A DNA stretch of 64,000 bases from Flagellimonas meishanensis (GTDB lineage: Bacteria > Bacteroidota > Bacteroidia > Flavobacteriales > Flavobacteriaceae), in assembly GCF_019880545.1 (NCBI RefSeq), contig NZ_JAINVW010000001.1:1240001-1304000 (forward strand). The letters run 5' to 3'. Position numbers and translations under genes: made by a program. The notes under the pieces were generated by a model. It ran no database searches and was not told the origin of the DNA. It saw nothing but the letters and a program-made list of their open reading frames with translations. This document shows, piece after piece, positions 34,168 to 43,640 of this stretch (its first letter is position 1; every line of letters starts with the position of its first letter).

Positions 34168-35403
34168 TTAGGATACCACTTTTAACTTTTTAATGGTCTC
34201 ATAGCTGAGTTTTTCCTCGGCGTAGGCCTTGCTTACCTTGAACTCATTTTCGTCGCTGCTGGGCAGGTTAAACATGGCATCCGTGAACACCGCTTCGCAA
34301 AGCGAGCGGAGACCGCGGGCCCCCAATTTATATTCCACCGCTTTTTCAACAATATAATTCAGCGCCTGTTCGGTAATGGTAAAGGTAATACCGTCCATGG
34401 CAAAGAGTTTTTCATATTGCTTTATGATGGCGTTCTTGGGCTCAGTTAAAATGGCACGGAGCGTTTTGGCATCCAGCGGATTCATGTGCGTTAGAACGGG
34501 TAGCCTTCCGATAATCTCGGGAATGAGCCCAAAATCCTTAAGATCTTTGGGTATGATGTATTGAAGGATATTCTCATTGTCCAACCTATCCTCAGCTTTG
34601 GAAGCACTATAACCCACCGCCTGCATGTTCAAGCGTTTGGTGATGATGCGCTCAATGCCATCAAAAGCACCACCGGCAACAAATAGGATGTTTTCCGTGT
34701 TGACCTCAATAAACTTTTGGTCGGGATGTTTTCGGCCTCCCTTTGGTGGCACATTGACCATTGTTCCCTCCAAAAGTTTCAAAAGTCCCTGTTGTACCCC
34801 TTCCCCGGAAACATCACGGGTTATGGATGGGTTGTCACTTTTTCGGGCTATTTTATCGATTTCATCAATAAAAACAATACCCCTTTCTGCTTTTTCCAGG
34901 TTGTAATCCGCAGCTTGCAACAGTCGGGTAAGAATGCTTTCCACATCTTCCCCCACATAACCGGCTTCGGTAAGTACAGTGGCGTCCACAATGGCCAAGG
35001 GTACGTTGAGCATTTTGGCAATGGTCTTGGCGATCAGGGTCTTTCCGGTCCCAGTCTGGCCCACCATAATGATGTTGCTCTTTTGTATCTCTACGTCATC
35101 GTCCTTTCCCTTGGGCTGTAAAAGTCGTTTGTAATGATTGTAGACAGCGACGGACATTACTTTTTTGGTTCTTTCCTGTCCGATCACGAAGGTATCCAGG
35201 AAATCCCGTATTTCCACTGGTTTTTTCAGCACCAATTCCGAGGAAAGATCCTGGTTCTTGGACTGTTTGGATTCCTCGGCCACTATGCTATGGGCCTGTT
35301 CTATACAACGGTCACAGATATGGGCATCCAACCCAGCGATCAAAAGATTGGTCTCTGGTTTTTTTCTGCCGCAAAAAGAGCATTCCAAGTTTTCCTTTGC
35401 CAT
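34168..35403 (-). CDS. clpX: ATP-dependent Clp protease ATPase subunit ClpX
   Basis: The ATG at 35403 gives [18 protein letters not shown], placing the four zinc-binding cysteines at 8, 11, 30 and 33 as in the family; the ATG at 35421 adds six residues. The 411-residue AAA+ unfoldase has Walker A GQTGTGKT, the GYVGED pore loop, Walker [12 protein letters not shown], the RKHPDQ loop and a C-terminal sensor 2 region (GARGLRS). It unfolds substrates and feeds them to ClpP. clpP lies upstream on the same strand, but a terminator-like hairpin separates them. Confidence 0.98.
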   Translation of the reverse strand: MAKENLECSFCGRKKPETNLLIAGLDAHICDRCIEQAHSIVAEESKQSKNQDLSSELVLKKPVEIRDFLDTFVIGQERTKKVMSVAVYNHYKRLLQPKGKDDDVEIQKSNIIMVGQTGTGKTLIAKTIAKMLNVPLAIVDATVLTEAGYVGEDVESILTRLLQAADYNLEKAERGIVFIDEIDKIARKSDNPSITRDVSGEGVQQGLLKLLEGTMVNVPPKGGRKHPDQKFIEVNTENILFVAGGAFDGIERIITKRLNMQAVGYSASKAEDRLDNENILQYIIPKDLKDFGLIPEIIGRLPVLTHMNPLDAKTLRAILTEPKNAIIKQYEKLFAMDGITFTITEQALNYIVEKAVEYKLGARGLRSLCEAVFTDAMFNLPSSDENEFKVSKAYAEEKLSYETIKKLKVVS

Positions 35404-35434
35404 ATCAACTGCTATGTTCAACCACTAATAACGC

Positions 35435-35467
35435 AAAAAAAAGGCATTTGGTTCATAAATTGCCTTT
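35435..35467 (-). terminator. Terminator-like hairpin between clpP and clpX
   Basis: On the minus strand AAAGGCA pairs with TGCCTTT across a long loop and is followed by a run of eight T. It lies between the clpP stop (35491) and the clpX start (35403). Confidence 0.6.
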
Positions 35468-35490
35468 GTTTTGGTCGTTTTGGTCGTTTT

Positions 35491-36171
35491 TTAGGACTTA
35501 TCCCTTACTAAAATCTCATCGATCATGCCATACGCTCTGGCTTCATCGGCCTTCATCCAATAGTCCCGGTCACTGTCCTCGTAAACCTTATCAAAACTCT
35601 GTCCGGAGTGCTTGGCTATGATCTGGTAGAGCTCATCTTTTATTTTCAGCACTTCCTTTGCTGCTATTTCTATGTCGCTCGCCTGGCCCCTGGCCCCAGA
35701 GAGGGGTTGGTGGATCATCACCCGGGAATGGGTAAGACCGCTACGTTTCCCTTCATGACCCGCGCAAAGGAGCACTGCTGCCATGGAGGCCGCAATACCG
35801 GTGCAAATGGTGGCCACATCGGGTTTTATGAACTGCATGGTATCGTAAATGCCCAAACCGGCATAGACGCTTCCGCCTGGAGAATTGATATAGATTTGGA
35901 TGTCCTTGGAAGCATCCGCGCTTTCCAAAAACAGCAATTGGGCCTGCACTATATTGGCAACCTGATCATTTATCCCCGTACCCAGAAAGATGATCCTGTC
36001 CATCATCAATCGGGAAAAGACATCCATTGCAATGGCGTTCAACTGCCTTTCCTCGATGATATTTGGGGTCATGCTCACAGGATACAGACTGCTCATTATC
36101 TGATCATAGTGCATGCTGTTGATCCCATGATGCTGGGTAGCATATTTTTTGAATTCTTTTCCGTAATCCAT
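35491..36171 (-). CDS. clpP: ATP-dependent Clp protease proteolytic subunit ClpP
   Basis: The 226-residue serine protease has the catalytic triad in its family contexts: Ser129 in TGIAASMAAVLL, His154 in SRVMIHQPLSGARGQASD and Asp203 in DRDYWMKADEARAYGMID. The N-terminal part, about 25-30 residues longer than the mature E. coli form, probably includes a propeptide that is cleaved on assembly. It forms the tetradecameric chamber used by ClpX. It follows tig on the same strand, the usual tig-clpP-clpX order. Confidence 0.98.
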   Translation of the reverse strand: MDYGKEFKKYATQHHGINSMHYDQIMSSLYPVSMTPNIIEERQLNAIAMDVFSRLMMDRIIFLGTGINDQVANIVQAQLLFLESADASKDIQIYINSPGGSVYAGLGIYDTMQFIKPDVATICTGIAASMAAVLLCAGHEGKRSGLTHSRVMIHQPLSGARGQASDIEIAAKEVLKIKDELYQIIAKHSGQSFDKVYEDSDRDYWMKADEARAYGMIDEILVRDKS

Positions 36172-36193
36172 AGGATTTTCTTCGAGTTATCTT

Positions 36194-36229
36194 AAAAAAA
36201 AGGTGCCGAAAACTTAGCTTTTCGGCACC
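36194..36229 (-). terminator. Strong terminator after tig
   Basis: An 11-bp perfect stem (GGTGCCGAAAA / TTTTCGGCACC) with a six-base loop is followed on the minus strand by seven T. It lies between tig and clpP, so most tig transcripts should end here. Confidence 0.88.
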
Positions 36230-36261
36230 GTAAAGATACTTATTTTTCTTTTAGCCGCTAT

Positions 36262-37584
36262 TTAACTATAGGCCTCCTTCACAAAGTTGTCATAGGTGAC
36301 CTCTTTTACCTTAAGGTTGGCTTTTTCCTTGTAAAGATCCAATAACTTCTGACTCATCAGCTGTTCCGACAGTCTTTTCACCTCATCTTGGTTGCCCATA
36401 ACTCGGTTGGCAATGTTTTCCAATTCCTGTTCTTCAGGGTTCAAATGGCCATATTGGGCCATCTGCGATTTGATGAATCCTTTGGCAAACTCCTTTAGTT
36501 CATCAAATTGCACCTGCAGGTTGTTCTCCTTGATGATTTTCCCCTCGATGAGTTGGTAACGAAGTCCTTTTTCAGATTTTTCAAATTCTTCCTTGGCCTC
36601 GTCTTCGGTCAGCATTTTATCCCCGCTGATCTGGATCCATTTTTTTAGGAATTCCGAAGGCAGTTCAAACTTAATGTCCTCTATCAACTTTTCGGTCACA
36701 TCATTCAGCAACTTTTGGTCGGACTGTTGCTCAAACTGTTTTTCAGAATCTTCCTTGATGCGCTCCTTAAGTTCTTTTTCTGATTTGACATTGTCCTTGC
36801 CGAACAATTTGTCGAACAACTCTTGGTCCAACTTGGCCGGTTGGCGCTCATTAATTTCCCCAATGGTGAAATTGACATCGAGGTTCAGTTTTTCCGCTTT
36901 TTCCCTAGAAATTCCCAATCCACTGGAAAGCAGGTAATCCTCTTTAAAAAGGCCTTTAGTGGAAATTGAAATGGATTCTCCCACTTTTTTGCCAATAAGG
37001 GCGCTTAGTGCCTTTTTGCTCTTGATCTTGTCCAGCTCCAGGGTAGTTTTGTGGTCTATTTCAGCCTCCTCGTTAAAAAAAGTGCCGATTACCTCGTCAG
37101 TTTTCCCCACCTCATTTTTTGAGACCAATTTTCCGTATTGCTTTTGGATACGTTCCACTTGGTCTTCAATCATTTTTTTGTCGGCCACTATTTTGTAGTG
37201 CACTATGGGCTTTTTGGTCTTTAGGTTGACATCAAAGTTCGGTGCCAATCCCAGTTCAAACTCAAAATCGAGGTTTTCCTTGTCCCAATCAAAGTTTTCC
37301 TGTTGTCTGGGCAGTGGATTTCCAAGAACGTCCAGTTTTTCCTCTGTCAAATATTTGTTGAGATTGTCCTGCAACAGCTTGTTCACCTCATCCACCAATA
37401 CCGCTTTTCCGTATTGCTTTTTTATCAGTCCCAAAGGCACTTGACCTTTTCTGAAACCAGGTATATTGGCTTGTTTTCGGTAATCGTTGAGAATCTTGTT
37501 TACCTTATCCTGATAATCTTCCTTGCTGATGGCGACTTTTACAACTGCATTTAGTGCATCAATCTGCTCTTTAATAATATTCAT
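36262..37584 (-). CDS. tig: Trigger factor
   Basis: The 440-residue protein has an N-terminal ribosome-binding domain with the signature ANIPGFRKGQVPLGLIKKQYGKAV. A middle region corresponds in position to the FKBP-type PPIase but is clearly diverged. The long helical chaperone domain ends NLKVKEVTYDNFVKEA. Trigger factor meets nascent chains at the ribosome exit and delays misfolding. The weak PPIase signature is common in Bacteroidota. A strong terminator follows. Confidence 0.95.
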   Translation of the reverse strand: MNIIKEQIDALNAVVKVAISKEDYQDKVNKILNDYRKQANIPGFRKGQVPLGLIKKQYGKAVLVDEVNKLLQDNLNKYLTEEKLDVLGNPLPRQQENFDWDKENLDFEFELGLAPNFDVNLKTKKPIVHYKIVADKKMIEDQVERIQKQYGKLVSKNEVGKTDEVIGTFFNEEAEIDHKTTLELDKIKSKKALSALIGKKVGESISISTKGLFKEDYLLSSGLGISREKAEKLNLDVNFTIGEINERQPAKLDQELFDKLFGKDNVKSEKELKERIKEDSEKQFEQQSDQKLLNDVTEKLIEDIKFELPSEFLKKWIQISGDKMLTEDEAKEEFEKSEKGLRYQLIEGKIIKENNLQVQFDELKEFAKGFIKSQMAQYGHLNPEEQELENIANRVMGNQDEVKRLSEQLMSQKLLDLYKEKANLKVKEVTYDNFVKEAYS

Positions 37585-37684
37585 CTCCTAACTTAGTTTG
37601 CTGTTCAAAAATGGGACGCAAAAGTAATGCATTTTTCGTTTGACGGCAACTTTTAAAGCATTGAATGCCAAAGAAAAAAAAGCG

Positions 37685-38029
37685 CTATTTGTCCTCCTTG
37701 AGCAATGAATGAAGGAAGGATTGCAAAAAGGATAGCAAAAGGCTGAACAGTATGGCCCACCATACGCTTGAGACTTCGAATCCCGGAACAAAGTGTGCCG
37801 TTATAAGAATGATGATGGCGTTAATGACCAGAAGGAAGAGTCCCAGTGTAATGATCGTGATAGGGAGTGTGAGGATGATAAGAATAGGCTTGACCAAAAG
37901 ATTGAGCAGACTCAACACGATGGCAACGAGTATTGCGGTGATCATAGAGTCCACCCCAACCCCGGGAAGCAAGTAGGATAATATGATAACGGCCAGGGCA
38001 CTCAGCAGTAGTCTTAAAATCATTTTCAT
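37685..38029 (-). CDS. Small four-span membrane protein (phage holin family 4-like)
   Basis: The 114-residue protein is nearly all hydrophobic, with four predicted spans and the conserved block LLPGVGVDSMITAILVAIVLSLLNLLVKPILIILTLPITIITLGLFLLVINAIII. This is the pattern of Pfam family Phage_holin_4_2. Despite its name the family is mostly chromosomal, and no phage gene is nearby. Function unknown. It lies between GDSL lipase and tig on the same strand. Confidence 0.85.
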   Translation of the reverse strand: MKMILRLLLSALAVIILSYLLPGVGVDSMITAILVAIVLSLLNLLVKPILIILTLPITIITLGLFLLVINAIIILITAHFVPGFEVSSVWWAILFSLLLSFLQSFLHSLLKEDK

Positions 38030-38048
38030 ATAGGATTGTTTCTGTAAA

Positions 38049-38074
38049 TAAAAAAGGCACCAATTTGGTGCCTT
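38049..38074 (-). terminator. Terminator after the GDSL lipase gene
   Basis: A perfect 10-bp palindrome (AAGGCACCAA / TTGGTGCCTT, one-base centre) is followed on the minus strand by TTTTT. It lies 23 bases beyond the GDSL stop codon. Confidence 0.8.
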
Positions 38075-38096
38075 GAAGATATGAAAATTAGTTTGT

Positions 38097-39596
38097 CTAA
38101 TTGATATAGAGTCCTGTAAAATCCAAAGGATTTACCCCTGGAAGATTGGAACCAAATTTTGTATTGATCGCTGCTACAAATGCATTGGCCAAAATGGCGT
38201 ACCCTCTAGGTGCCGGGTGTACACCATCCAATGAAAAACCACCACCGGTGCCGAAATTTGCGGTAACCACACTTCCATCCGTTTGTGGGAAACCGGTTGC
38301 CTTGAGTTCATTTAGCAGCGCATTGGCATCGACAAAGGCCAAATCATAGGCCGTTGCCAAGGTCTCAATGGTTTGATTATAGGCATTCAATGCGGTTTCC
38401 ACGGCTTGTTGCTCCTCCGGGGTCAAAACCCATTGATCAGCCAAAGGAATAGCCACGCCATTAATGGAAGTTGGGTCGGCCGGATTTGCCAATGTGCCAA
38501 TGAAAGACCTAGAAGTAAGCACCATCAAATCCTCCGCGGTCGCCTGTCGCATGTTTATCAGTGCAGGGTTTACTCCGGTTAAGTCCGTTAGGTCCTCATC
38601 CAAGATGACCACTGCATTTCCTTCTCCCGGAGAGAAAGAAATTGTTCTTTTCGCCACTTCATCGGCATCTATAAGTAAAAAACTCTGGGCCAATAACAAT
38701 CCTTGATTGTATGCGTCATAGGCTCCGTTCAAAAGCGTGGCGGTCGCTTCATCCAGGGGAACGGGGTTATGGGGCACTGTGGTGAAATAGGGAATGTCCG
38801 TTACATTGGGCAGGTTTGCAATAACCCCTTCAGCGTCATTAGCGGTCATGGCCTGTAAAATGGCATCCAAGGAACCGGCAAATACAATTGGATCAGTGAT
38901 ATCGTTTCTGGAATAGGTGGCTGGGTTCAAGTTACCTGTTTGATCAACACCAGAACCACCATTCGTTGCATACAATAAGATGTCGTTGGCACCTGCCCAT
39001 ACCGAGAAAAAGGTCGGACTTTGCGCTGCAGCATCACCAATCACCGTGGCGGATTCGGAAGAGGAAAATCTTGCAAAATAAGGATTGGCTGTGCCCAAGG
39101 CCACTCCAGCTACGCTTCCATAGCCTGGGGCCAACAATTCATAGCTTTTGGCACCGGGAACTCCCATATTATTGAACGGGCCTGACAATTTTGTGGAAAC
39201 TTCGGTGCTTCCTTGACCAGCCACGGGGGTAGGTGAGGGGCCGGTTGGCAAAAAAGCCAAGAAAAGCCTGTTTCCGGAAATTGGATTGCCTCCAAGAGTC
39301 ATCCCTCCCAAATTATCAGCCATAAAGGGTATTTCGAAACTACCTCCGCCGGCCAAGGCAAAATTCGAGGCCAACATATTTGGTAAGGAGGCTTCCTGAC
39401 CATCAATAAAAAGGGCGTTGTCTGAGAATCCAGCGGTCAACGAATTTCCAACGGCAACATAGTTGGAAAAATTAGCAGTTCCCGAGGTGTAAACAACGGG
39501 ATCTGGGTCGGGGGTTGTATCTACAACAGTGTCATCTTCTTCACATGCAATAAAGAAAAAGCCTAAAAAAAGAAATAAGGCATAAAACTTTTTCAT
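38097..39596 (-). CDS. GDSL/SGNH-family lipoprotein esterase
   Basis: The 499-residue protein begins with a lipoprotein signal peptide (FLFLGFFFIAC, Cys18) and an acidic linker. The SGNH hydrolase block I follows with Ser52 in VAVGNSLTAGF, block III-like GANDILLY, and block V with the catalytic pair in SLDGVHPAPRGYAIL near the C terminus. It likely hydrolyses an ester at the outer membrane; the substrate is unknown. The large middle region between blocks III and V is longer than in minimal SGNH enzymes, which is typical for this flavobacterial group. Confidence 0.92.
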   Translation of the reverse strand: MKKFYALFLFLGFFFIACEEDDTVVDTTPDPDPVVYTSGTANFSNYVAVGNSLTAGFSDNALFIDGQEASLPNMLASNFALAGGGSFEIPFMADNLGGMTLGGNPISGNRLFLAFLPTGPSPTPVAGQGSTEVSTKLSGPFNNMGVPGAKSYELLAPGYGSVAGVALGTANPYFARFSSSESATVIGDAAAQSPTFFSVWAGANDILLYATNGGSGVDQTGNLNPATYSRNDITDPIVFAGSLDAILQAMTANDAEGVIANLPNVTDIPYFTTVPHNPVPLDEATATLLNGAYDAYNQGLLLAQSFLLIDADEVAKRTISFSPGEGNAVVILDEDLTDLTGVNPALINMRQATAEDLMVLTSRSFIGTLANPADPTSINGVAIPLADQWVLTPEEQQAVETALNAYNQTIETLATAYDLAFVDANALLNELKATGFPQTDGSVVTANFGTGGGFSLDGVHPAPRGYAILANAFVAAINTKFGSNLPGVNPLDFTGLYIN

Positions 39597-39700
39597 ATCT
39601 AAAATCTGTTAGAGTTAGTTTAAGTTAAATATATGGATATCCCAGAATTAACCAAAACTATGTCAAATTTGTTATACAGCCAATAAAATGCCCAAAAAAA

Positions 39701-39714
39701 TTATGCATGCATAA
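39701..39714. promoter_or_regulatory. 14-bp perfect palindrome upstream of the GDSL gene
   Basis: TTATGCATGCATAA reads the same on both strands. It lies 105 bases upstream of the GDSL start and 17 bases after the esterase stop. On the minus strand it is followed by seven T, so it may be a weak terminator rather than an operator. Confidence 0.4.
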
Positions 39715-39730
39715 TAAAAAGGGGTCAATT

Positions 39731-40501
39731 TTACGAATTTAGAAAGTCCATCGTTTTTTGAAAAAACTGAGTTGGATTCTCTGCATGCAGCCAATGTCCA
39801 GCATTGTCAACGGTTTCAAGGACGGCATTTGGGAAGTGTTTTTTGATCTCCTGAAAGTCACTTGGCATGATGTATTCCGATCTATCACCGCGAATGAAAA
39901 GTGATGGCCCTTCATATAGTGCAGTGGCCTCAATATTTTCTCCAATTTCCTCCATTTTGTTCTTCAAAACGTCCAAATTGAATCGGAAAGCAAGTTTTTC
40001 CTTGTCTTTCCAATATAGGTTTTTCAGCAAAAATTGTCGTATGCCGAAGTCGGATAGGTGTCGGGAAAGCTGTTCGTCGGCTTCTTTTCGGTTGGCAATG
40101 GCGCCAAAATCCAGTTGGGTAACGGCATCGATAATATACTGATGGTGGGGAGGATAAAACTTGGGCGCAATATCGGCCACAATAAGTTTTGATACCAGTG
40201 CGGGGCATGAGGTGGCCAACTGCATGGCTGTTTTGCCACCCATGGAATGGCCCAAAACACAGGCCTCTTCCAGAGTGTGGTATGCCATGTAAGCTACAAC
40301 GTCCTCACTTAACAAGGTATAATCAAAATCAGGGGAATGAAAACTTTTTCCATGGTTGCGCTGGTCAATCAGGTGGACTTCAAATCCTTGTTCCGCATAT
40401 TGACTTCCCAGTGTCTTCCAATTATCGGACATTCCCAAAAAACCATGTAGAATGATAAACGGGCGTCCCATACCCAAAATATTTGAATGCAATACTTCCA
40501 T
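39731..40501 (-). CDS. Alpha/beta hydrolase, YbfF-type esterase
   Basis: The 256-residue protein has the oxyanion HGFLGMSDNWK, the nucleophile elbow CVLGHSMGGKTAMQLA and the catalytic His in DNAGHWLHAENP, the layout of the YbfF/ABHD11 esterases. E. coli YbfF hydrolyses acyl-CoA and short esters; the substrate here is untested. Its ATG overlaps the pdxJ stop codon by one base (TAATG), so translation is probably coupled to pdxJ. Confidence 0.9.
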   Translation of the reverse strand: MEVLHSNILGMGRPFIILHGFLGMSDNWKTLGSQYAEQGFEVHLIDQRNHGKSFHSPDFDYTLLSEDVVAYMAYHTLEEACVLGHSMGGKTAMQLATSCPALVSKLIVADIAPKFYPPHHQYIIDAVTQLDFGAIANRKEADEQLSRHLSDFGIRQFLLKNLYWKDKEKLAFRFNLDVLKNKMEEIGENIEATALYEGPSLFIRGDRSEYIMPSDFQEIKKHFPNAVLETVDNAGHWLHAENPTQFFQKTMDFLNS

Positions 40502-41217
40502 TACTTCAATCGGTGCAAATACATGTTGATAACATTTTCCAGGCCAAGATATATCGACTCACAGATAAGGGCATGGCCTATGGATACCTCCAATAAGTGA
40601 GGGATGTTTTCCTTGAAAAACTTGATGTTTTCCAGATTAAGGTCATGGCCGGCGTTTATTCCCAGCCCCAGTGCATGGGCCATTTTTGCTGCATCGGCAT
40701 AGGGCTGGATTCCTTTTTCGCCTTTGCCTTTGGAAAACATTTGGGCATAGCTTTCCGTATAAAGTTCAATTCGGTCCGTCCCAGTTTTTGCAGCACCTTT
40801 GATCATATTTATGTCTGAGTCTACAAAAATAGAGGTGCGAATGCCATGTTCTTTGAAAGTTTTGATCACATCGACCAAAAAGTCTTTGTGTTTATTGGTG
40901 TCCCAGCCTGCATTGGAGGTAATGGCGTCCTCCGCATCGGGAACCAAGGTTACCTGGGTAGGTTTTACCTCGAGCACCAAATCGATAAACTTGGGAACGG
41001 GATTGCCCTCAATGTTGAACTCTGTGGTCACCACATTTTTTAGGTCTCGGGCATCCTGATATCGGATATGGCGTTCATCGGGTCTGGGATGAACGGTGAT
41101 GCCCTCGGCGCCAAAAGCTTCGATATCCAATGCGGAGGTAATCAGGTTGGGTTGGTTGCCTCCCCGCGAATTTCGCAAGGTGGCCAATTTGTTGATGTTG
41201 ACACTCAACTTTGTCAT
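40501..41217 (-). CDS. pdxJ: Pyridoxine 5'-phosphate synthase
   Basis: The ATG at 41217 gives [20 protein letters not shown], which matches the family start; the ATG at 41226 adds three residues. The 238-residue TIM barrel keeps [27 protein letters not shown] and [12 protein letters not shown], the substrate-binding blocks of PdxJ. It condenses 1-deoxyxylulose 5-phosphate with 3-amino-1-hydroxyacetone phosphate to make vitamin B6. It is divergent from the CBS gene across 84 bases. PLP made here would feed, among others, the class V enzyme at 50328. Confidence 0.97.
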   Translation of the reverse strand: MTKLSVNINKLATLRNSRGGNQPNLITSALDIEAFGAEGITVHPRPDERHIRYQDARDLKNVVTTEFNIEGNPVPKFIDLVLEVKPTQVTLVPDAEDAITSNAGWDTNKHKDFLVDVIKTFKEHGIRTSIFVDSDINMIKGAAKTGTDRIELYTESYAQMFSKGKGEKGIQPYADAAKMAHALGLGINAGHDLNLENIKFFKENIPHLLEVSIGHALICESIYLGLENVINMYLHRLK

Positions 41218-41301
41218 GGAGTACATTTAGAGCGTCAAAAATAAGAATTAGGCACACCTTTTGCGATTTAAAATTAGTATTTTGCACCTAATTGAAATAT
41301 C

Positions 41302-41958
41302 ATGCAGATTCAAAATCAAATATTGACCACCATTCCCATTTTTGAGGTCTCAGAGACCTTGGAGGAAGTGATCCGTTTTTTTGAGGAGACTACTTTCTCC
41401 CATGTCGGGGTCACCGAAAACGGAATTTATATTGGATTGCTTTCCGAAAACGATCTGGCCTGTTTTGAGCCCAAGAAAAAGATCGAGGACTTTCGGTACG
41501 AATTGGAAACCTTTTTTGTGACCAAAGAAACGGCATGGCTTGATGTTTTGGAGATGTTCTCGAGAAATGAAGCGAACATTTTGCCCATTTTGGATGAGGA
41601 TGAGACCATTATTGGTTACTATGACCTTGAGGATATTGTGGGAATGTTCATCGATACACCTTTCTTTAAGGAACCGGGAGCAATTTTGGTGGTTGCAACC
41701 GGCATCAAGGATTATTCCTTTAGTGAGATTGCGCAGATAGTGGAAAGCAACAATGCCCGACTTCTTGGGGCGTTTATCACCGATTCGCAGAATGATCTGG
41801 TACAGATCACCCTAAAAATTGGCACTCAGAACCTCAACGAAGTAGCCCAGACTTTTAGAAGGTACAACTATACCATTGTTTTTGGGAACAGTGATGACCA
41901 GTTTTTGGAAGACTTGAAACAGCGATCGGACTACTTGGAAAAATACCTTAACGTGTAG
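41302..41958 (+). CDS. CBS domain-containing protein
   Basis: The 218-residue cytoplasmic protein has two CBS motifs. The first is at about 5-65 (SETLEEVIRFFEETTFSHVGVTENGIYIGLLSENDL); the second is at about 70-125 (WLDVLEMFSRNEANILPILDEDETIIGYYDLEDIV). An ACT-like C-terminal region follows (AILVVATGIKDYSFSEIAQIVESNNARLLGAFI). CBS pairs bind adenine nucleotides and act as energy sensors. It ends one base before nadK, an order conserved in Flavobacteriaceae, so regulation of NAD kinase or co-expression is plausible but unproven. Confidence 0.92.
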   Translation: MQIQNQILTTIPIFEVSETLEEVIRFFEETTFSHVGVTENGIYIGLLSENDLACFEPKKKIEDFRYELETFFVTKETAWLDVLEMFSRNEANILPILDEDETIIGYYDLEDIVGMFIDTPFFKEPGAILVVATGIKDYSFSEIAQIVESNNARLLGAFITDSQNDLVQITLKIGTQNLNEVAQTFRRYNYTIVFGNSDDQFLEDLKQRSDYLEKYLNV

Positions 41959-41959
41959 C

Positions 41960-42841
41960 ATGAAAATTGCCATTTACGGTCAGGCCATTCAAGAAGGGGA
42001 TATCCGCTGTTTGAAGGATCTGTTGGAGGAACTGCATAAAATTGACGCCCGTATTTTTTTTGAGGCCCATTTTGCCAAAAAGATTTCCGGACACTTTCCA
42101 GAATTGATTTACAAAACATTTACCCAGGACAATGGCCTTGATGGTTCCTTTGATATTTTCGTAAGTTTCGGGGGAGATGGCACCATGCTCAGGGCAGTGA
42201 CGTTCATTAAGGATTTGGGTATACCCATTGTAGGGGTCAATACGGGACGATTGGGTTTTCTATCCACCTTTAAAAAAGAAGATGTCCGCAAAGTGGTCAC
42301 CGAGTTTGTGGCCGGGCACTACACCATTGAGGAAAGGACCTTGCTGGAGGTGGAACACACGGAAGAATTTGATGAGTTCGGGGACATGAACTTTGCCCTT
42401 AACGAAGTGACCGTAAGCCGTAAGGATACCACATCCATGATTACGGTGGAGACCTATTTGAACAACGAGTACCTGACCTCGTATTGGGCCGATGGACTCA
42501 TTGTATCCACACCCACAGGCTCCACGGGATATTCATTGAGCTGCGGTGGTCCCGTAATCGCGCCCAATGCAAAATCATTGGTGCTCACCCCCATTGCCCC
42601 ACACAACCTCAACGCCCGCCCATTGGTCATTGATGATGGCACCCGGATCCGCCTTAAGGTTTCCGGTAGGGAACAAACGCATTTGGTATCCCTGGATTCA
42701 AGAATTGCGGATATCTCCAACGGAAAGGAAATCAACATCAGAAAATCCAATTTTGCCATCAAAATGATAGAGTACAAATCCGAAAGCTTCTTAAAAACCC
42801 TTAGGAACAAATTGCTCTGGGGCGAGGATAAGCGCAATTGA
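41960..42841 (+). CDS. nadK: NAD kinase
   Basis: The 293-residue protein carries the catalytic GGDGTMLRAV (Asp73), VGVNTGRLGFL, the NE/D region FALNEVTVSR, and the conserved YWADGLIVSTPTGSTGYSLSCGGPVIAPN. It phosphorylates NAD to NADP with ATP. It follows the CBS gene by one base and probably shares its promoter at 41227-41301. Confidence 0.97.
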   Translation: MKIAIYGQAIQEGDIRCLKDLLEELHKIDARIFFEAHFAKKISGHFPELIYKTFTQDNGLDGSFDIFVSFGGDGTMLRAVTFIKDLGIPIVGVNTGRLGFLSTFKKEDVRKVVTEFVAGHYTIEERTLLEVEHTEEFDEFGDMNFALNEVTVSRKDTTSMITVETYLNNEYLTSYWADGLIVSTPTGSTGYSLSCGGPVIAPNAKSLVLTPIAPHNLNARPLVIDDGTRIRLKVSGREQTHLVSLDSRIADISNGKEINIRKSNFAIKMIEYKSESFLKTLRNKLLWGEDKRN

Positions 42842-42955
42842 ACATATCAAAAACAATAAAAAGGGCCAAAAACTGTTTATCAAAGGAGAACATTCATAAC
42901 CACGTATCTATTGACCTTCCTTTACTCCTAAACTTGCGTAATTTTTTTAGATAGT

Positions 42956-43639
42956 ATGAGAATAGTATTGGCTATTTTTCTTTGCTGTATGGTCAAATTG
43001 AATGCCCAGACCTATGAGGTCGGCGTTTTTTTGGGAGGGGCCAATATGATCGGCGACGTGGGCCGTACCAACTATATTCTGCCTTCCGGGCCTGCCTTTG
43101 GCGGCATTTTCAAATGGAACAAGAGCAAGAGATACGCTTGGCGAGCCAGCGTGCTATACGGCGATATCACGGCAGATGATTCTAAATCCAGCAAATCTTC
43201 ACGGCAGCAGCGCGACTACGTGGTGAAAAATTCCGTGTTGGAGGCCTCTTTGGGATTGGAATTCAACTTTGTTGAATATAACCTACACAAATTGGGACCT
43301 GCCTTTACCCCCTATCTCTACACAGGATTTACATACTTTAGATACGATTTTAATTATATTGATGCCCTTCAGGTGCAGGATATTAACCAAAAAGAAGGTA
43401 GTTTTGCAATTCCAATGACGGTTGGGGCAAAGTATCGGTTAAACCAATACCTGATTCTTGGTGCCGAAATTGGGGCCAGATACACGTTTACGGACAATTT
43501 GGACGCAAGCAACCCTGAAGGTTCCAATTTTGAGCAGTTTAGATTCGGCAATATATTGAGCGATGACTGGTATGTCTTTTCAGGTTTTACGTTGACGTAT
43601 ACCTTTGGACGCAAGCCCTGCCAGGATTGTTTTCAATAA
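42956..43639 (+). CDS. DUF6089 outer membrane beta-barrel protein
   Basis: The 227-residue protein has a signal peptide (MRIVLAIFLCCMVKLNAQ). The DUF6089 opening TYEVGVFLGGANMIGDVGRTNYILPSGPAFGGIFKWN follows, then alternating amphipathic strands ending GFTLTYTFGRKPCQDCF. It is probably a small eight-stranded barrel. Function unknown, but it lies right before uppS and bamA in many flavobacterial genomes. The distance to uppS is one base, so the envelope operon may start here. Confidence 0.88.
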   Translation: MRIVLAIFLCCMVKLNAQTYEVGVFLGGANMIGDVGRTNYILPSGPAFGGIFKWNKSKRYAWRASVLYGDITADDSKSSKSSRQQRDYVVKNSVLEASLGLEFNFVEYNLHKLGPAFTPYLYTGFTYFRYDFNYIDALQVQDINQKEGSFAIPMTVGAKYRLNQYLILGAEIGARYTFTDNLDASNPEGSNFEQFRFGNILSDDWYVFSGFTLTYTFGRKPCQDCFQ

Positions 43640-43640
43640 C

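Noticed and set aside
37685-38029. Phage holin annotation as a sign of a prophage
   Set aside because: The family is common on chromosomes, no other phage gene is within the window, and neighbours are housekeeping genes.
41246-41293. AATTAGG...CCTAATT inverted repeat between pdxJ and the CBS gene
   Set aside because: Seven-base arms 34 bases apart in an AT-rich divergent promoter; not convincing without conservation.
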